Assembly: GCF_025642255.1 (NCBI RefSeq)
Contig: NZ_CP106759.1
Location: 2,879,501-2,943,500 of the forward strand
DNA: 64,000 bases
Direction: 5' to 3'
Source: Stenotrophomonas maltophilia
Lineage (GTDB): Bacteria; Pseudomonadota; Gammaproteobacteria; Xanthomonadales; Xanthomonadaceae
Position 1 is the stretch's first letter. Each line of letters opens with the position of its first letter. Of the stretch, positions 62,216 through 64,000 are shown in pieces. The notes below the pieces were generated by a model, which had not been told where the DNA came from, did not search any database, and saw only the letters and a program-made list of their open reading frames with translations. A program made the translations under genes and the position numbers.

Positions 62216-63286
62216 ATGCGTCCCGCCACCGTCGTGTTCGCTGCCGTACTGGCCCTGCTGCCGCATGCCGCGCCTGCCGCACCGGCGGTGATGCCGCCGG
62301 ATGCGGGCATCGATGGCCTGATGCAGGCCTACGATGGCCAGGTGCCGGGAGCAGCGGTACTGGTGCTGCACGACGGGCAGGCGGTGTTCCGCCGCGGGTA
62401 CGGCCTGGCGGTGGTGGAAGATGGCACCGCGGTGACCGCGGCCAGCAATTTCCGGCTGGCCTCGGTGAGCAAGCAGTTCACCGCCGCCGCCGTGCTGCTG
62501 CTGGTGGAAGAGGGCCGCCTGGGCCTGGACCAGCCAGTGCGACGCTGGCTGCCGGAACTTCCCACTGCGGCGTCCTCCGTCACCCTCCGTCACCTGCTGT
62601 CGCATACCAGCGGTCTGCCCGACTATGAGGGCCTGATGGACCCCGCCGACAGCCGCCAGGTGCACGATGCGGACGTGCTGGCGCTGCTCGCACGCGAGGA
62701 CCGGCTGGATTTCACACCGGGCACTGCGTACCGCTACAGCAACAGCGGATATGCGCTGCTGGCGCTGATCGTCGGGCGCGCGTCGGGCCAGGATTTCGCC
62801 ACCTTCCTGCAGCAGCGGATCTTCGGCCCGCTGCACATGACCCACACCGTCGCCCACCAGGACGGCGTCGATATGGTCACTGCGCGGGCCTACGGCTACA
62901 GCTGGCTCGACGGTCGCTGGCAGCGCACCGACCAGAGCACCACCAGTGCCATGCTGGGTGATGGTGGCATCTATTCCTCGCTGGACGACCTCGCCCGCTG
63001 GGATGCCGCACTGTACGACGACCGCCTGCTGTCAGCCGCATCGCGGCGGGCCATGTTCAGCCCGGCCACCGCAACCACCGAACCGGACGTACCGCATTAC
63101 GGCTTCGGCTGGCGCCTCAACGGCCGCATGCAGTGGCACAGCGGCGAAAGCATCGGCTTCCGCAACGTCATCCTGCGCTATCCGGACCGGCATCTGACAG
63201 TGATCGTGCTGAGCAACCGCAACGACCCCGAACCCTATCCGCTGGCGCTGAAGATCGCCCAGCGCTGGCTGGACATCCTGCAATGA
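62216..63286 (+). CDS. Exported serine hydrolase, beta-lactamase/penicillin-binding protein fold
   Basis: A 356-residue periplasmic serine hydrolase of the class C beta-lactamase/DD-peptidase-like family (S12). A signal peptide (cut near residue 21) precedes the catalytic motifs: Ser83-Val-Ser-Lys86 (SxxK) in RLASVSKQFTAAA, a Tyr-Ser-Asn (YxN) motif in AYRYSNSGYALL, and the third motif HSGESIGF. Such proteins cut D-amino-acid peptide bonds or esters; true beta-lactamase activity is not implied. GGAG four bases before the ATG fixes the start. The stop overlaps the next gene by four bases (ATGA). Confidence 0.9.
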   Translation: MRPATVVFAAVLALLPHAAPAAPAVMPPDAGIDGLMQAYDGQVPGAAVLVLHDGQAVFRRGYGLAVVEDGTAVTAASNFRLASVSKQFTAAAVLLLVEEGRLGLDQPVRRWLPELPTAASSVTLRHLLSHTSGLPDYEGLMDPADSRQVHDADVLALLAREDRLDFTPGTAYRYSNSGYALLALIVGRASGQDFATFLQQRIFGPLHMTHTVAHQDGVDMVTARAYGYSWLDGRWQRTDQSTTSAMLGDGGIYSSLDDLARWDAALYDDRLLSAASRRAMFSPATATTEPDVPHYGFGWRLNGRMQWHSGESIGFRNVILRYPDRHLTVIVLSNRNDPEPYPLALKIAQRWLDILQ

Positions 63287-63687
63287 CCGACGATCCGACC
63301 GCCCTGCTGGGCATCCATCATGCCGCGCTGATCTGCAGCGACTATGCGCGCTCGAAGGATTTCTACGTGCGCATCCTCGGCCTGCGCGTACTGGCCGAGA
63401 ACCACCGTGCCGCGCGCGATTCGTGGAAGCTGGACCTGGCACTGCCCGATGGCGGCCAGCTGGAACTGTTCTCGTTCCCGTCACCACCGCCCCGGCCCAG
63501 CCGCCCGGAGGCACAGGGCCTGCGTCACCTGGCCTTCCGCGTGGCCGCGCTGGAGCCATTCATCCAGCGCCTGGCCAGCTGCGGCGTGGACTGCGAACCG
63601 GTCCGCGTGGACGAATACACCGGCCGCCGCTTCACCTTCTTCGCCGACCCGGACGGCCTGCCGCTGGAACTCTACGAAGTCGGCTGA
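63283..63687 (+). CDS. VOC family protein, GloA2/SMU1112c type
   Basis: A 134-residue metal-binding protein of the vicinal-oxygen-chelate superfamily, in the YaeR/GloA2 subgroup of small glyoxalase-like proteins. The fold repeats are clear: HHAALICSDYARSKDFYVRILGLRVL and GLRHLAFRVAALEPFIQRLASCGVDCE, with metal ligands expected in the histidine of IHHAAL, the glutamate of QLELF, the histidine of LRHLAF and the terminal ELYEV glutamate. Activity is unknown; detoxification of a reactive aldehyde is a common suggestion. It is coupled to the upstream serine hydrolase by ATGA. Confidence 0.86.
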   Translation: MTDDPTALLGIHHAALICSDYARSKDFYVRILGLRVLAENHRAARDSWKLDLALPDGGQLELFSFPSPPPRPSRPEAQGLRHLAFRVAALEPFIQRLASCGVDCEPVRVDEYTGRRFTFFADPDGLPLELYEVG

Positions 63688-63693
63688 TGGCTT

Positions 63694-63733
63694 GGGGTCA
63701 GATCCCTTTTCCATCGGGAAAGGATCTGGCCCC
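63694..63733. repeat. Two-tier palindromic repeat, copy 2
   Basis: GGGGTCAGATCC and GGATCTGGCCCC pair over 12 bases with one G-T pair; inside lies TTTCC / GGAAA. The layout (GC arm, two-base interruption, TTTCC inner stem) matches the copy at 41358-41400. Here it follows the VOC gene stop by six bases. No T tract follows. Confidence 0.65.
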
Positions 63734-63759
63734 ACTCACCTGCTCGACCCGGCACCCCC

Positions 63760-63788
63760 TTCCCCATACCCCGCCGAATGGGTATACA
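63760..63788 (+). promoter_or_regulatory. Possible promoter of the DUF2147 gene
   Basis: TATACA (63783-63788) lies 47 bases before the ATG; a weak -35 (TTCCCC, 63760-63765) is 17 bases upstream. Only the -10 is convincing. Confidence 0.35.
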
Positions 63789-63835
63789 GTCGGCGTGTAC
63801 CGGCACCGTGCCGGAATGAACCCTGGGAGGGGACC

Positions 63836-64000
63836 ATGCGCAAGACCTTCAAGACCCTGCTGCTGGCGCTGCCGCTGTGCCTGGCGGCGCTCTCGGCGCA
63901 GGCCGCCGATGGCGCGGCCGGCCGCTGGAAGACCATCGACGACAAGACCGGCCAGGTGAAGTCCATCGTCGAGATCAGCCAGGCCGCCAACGGCACGCTG
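63836..64000 (+). CDS. DUF2147 domain periplasmic protein, N-terminal part
   Basis: The first 55 codons; the gene runs off the right edge. A signal peptide (MRKTFKTLLLALPLCLAALS, cut after AQA near residue 23) is followed by GRWKTIDDKTGQVKSIVEI, the opening of DUF2147. Proteins of this family are small periplasmic lipocalin-like proteins of unknown function, in some species linked to steroid or lipid handling. GGGAGGGG directly before the ATG is a strong ribosome binding site. Confidence 0.82.
   Translation, partial: MRKTFKTLLLALPLCLAALSAQAADGAAGRWKTIDDKTGQVKSIVEISQAANGTL

Overview
The window is GC-rich, densely packed bacterial chromosome from a gammaproteobacterium of the family Xanthomonadaceae (Lysobacteraceae), most likely Stenotrophomonas of the S. 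maltophilia group. The evidence is the high GC with strong third-position GC bias, the conserved runs maf-rng-yhdP-tldD and leuS-lptE-holA-nadD-rsfS-rlmH, two large TonB-dependent receptors with N-termini of the kind common in this family, and short hairpin repeats opening with GTAG that resemble the SMAG/REP elements of S. maltophilia. The species is inferred from protein and repeat character, not from a search.

Layout. 1-204: 5' end of rimO (minus), then a 384-base spacer. 592-1113: an orphan secreted protein. 1459-2732: dienelactone hydrolase, HIT hydrolase and a 55-residue membrane protein. 2799-4300: dcd and the Mrp/ApbC ATPase (minus). 4542-14096: exported S9 peptidase, a TonB-dependent receptor and two M13-family peptidases, the second lacking catalytic histidines. 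14218-16283: VOC protein and a phytoene-dehydrogenase-like flavoprotein. 16333-22876, all minus: rhomboid protease, ATL protein, EamA transporter, glutathione reductase, DadA-like oxidoreductase, DUF418 membrane protein and SlyD. 22988-24432: tandem NlpC/P60 peptidases. 24615-27810: divergent dicarboxylate/amino-acid symporter and alkaline phosphatase. 27912-30363: tilS, xseB, ispA. 30426-40434: DUF4870, pmbA, yjgA (plus), tldD, yhdP, rng, maf. 40564-46760: SIMPL protein, TonB-like protein, second TonB-dependent receptor, amino-acid permease. 46803-46879: tRNA-Asn. 46902-52989: rlmH, rsfS, nadD, holA, lptE, leuS. 53095-58119: DUF998, CnoX-like thioredoxin, LysM-FecR protein, CHASE2-GGDEF cyclase. 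58195-64000: DUF4442, DUF502, YhhQ, DUF885 metallohydrolase, serine hydrolase, GloA2-like VOC protein and the start of a DUF2147 gene.

How the genes work together. Most are housekeeping: tRNA and ribosome modification and maturation (rimO, tilS, rlmH, rsfS, leuS, yjgA, rng), nucleotide and NAD supply (dcd, maf, nadD), DNA replication and repair (holA, xseB, ATL), isoprenoid synthesis (ispA), Fe-S assembly (mrp) and envelope biogenesis (lptE, yhdP). A second theme is exported peptide handling: S9, two M13, DUF885 and two NlpC/P60 proteins, with two TonB-dependent receptors, suggesting a peptide-scavenging, surface-remodelling lifestyle. TldD and PmbA, which form one protease complex, flank the ribosome assembly factor yjgA.

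I found no prophage, insertion sequence, CRISPR array, secretion system or biosynthetic cluster. The least ordinary items are the M13 paralogue with His-to-Arg changes at two catalytic positions, the translationally coupled LysM-FecR/CHASE2-GGDEF pair, a terminator-like hairpin just before the second NlpC/P60 gene, and a palindromic repeat family with two copies here.
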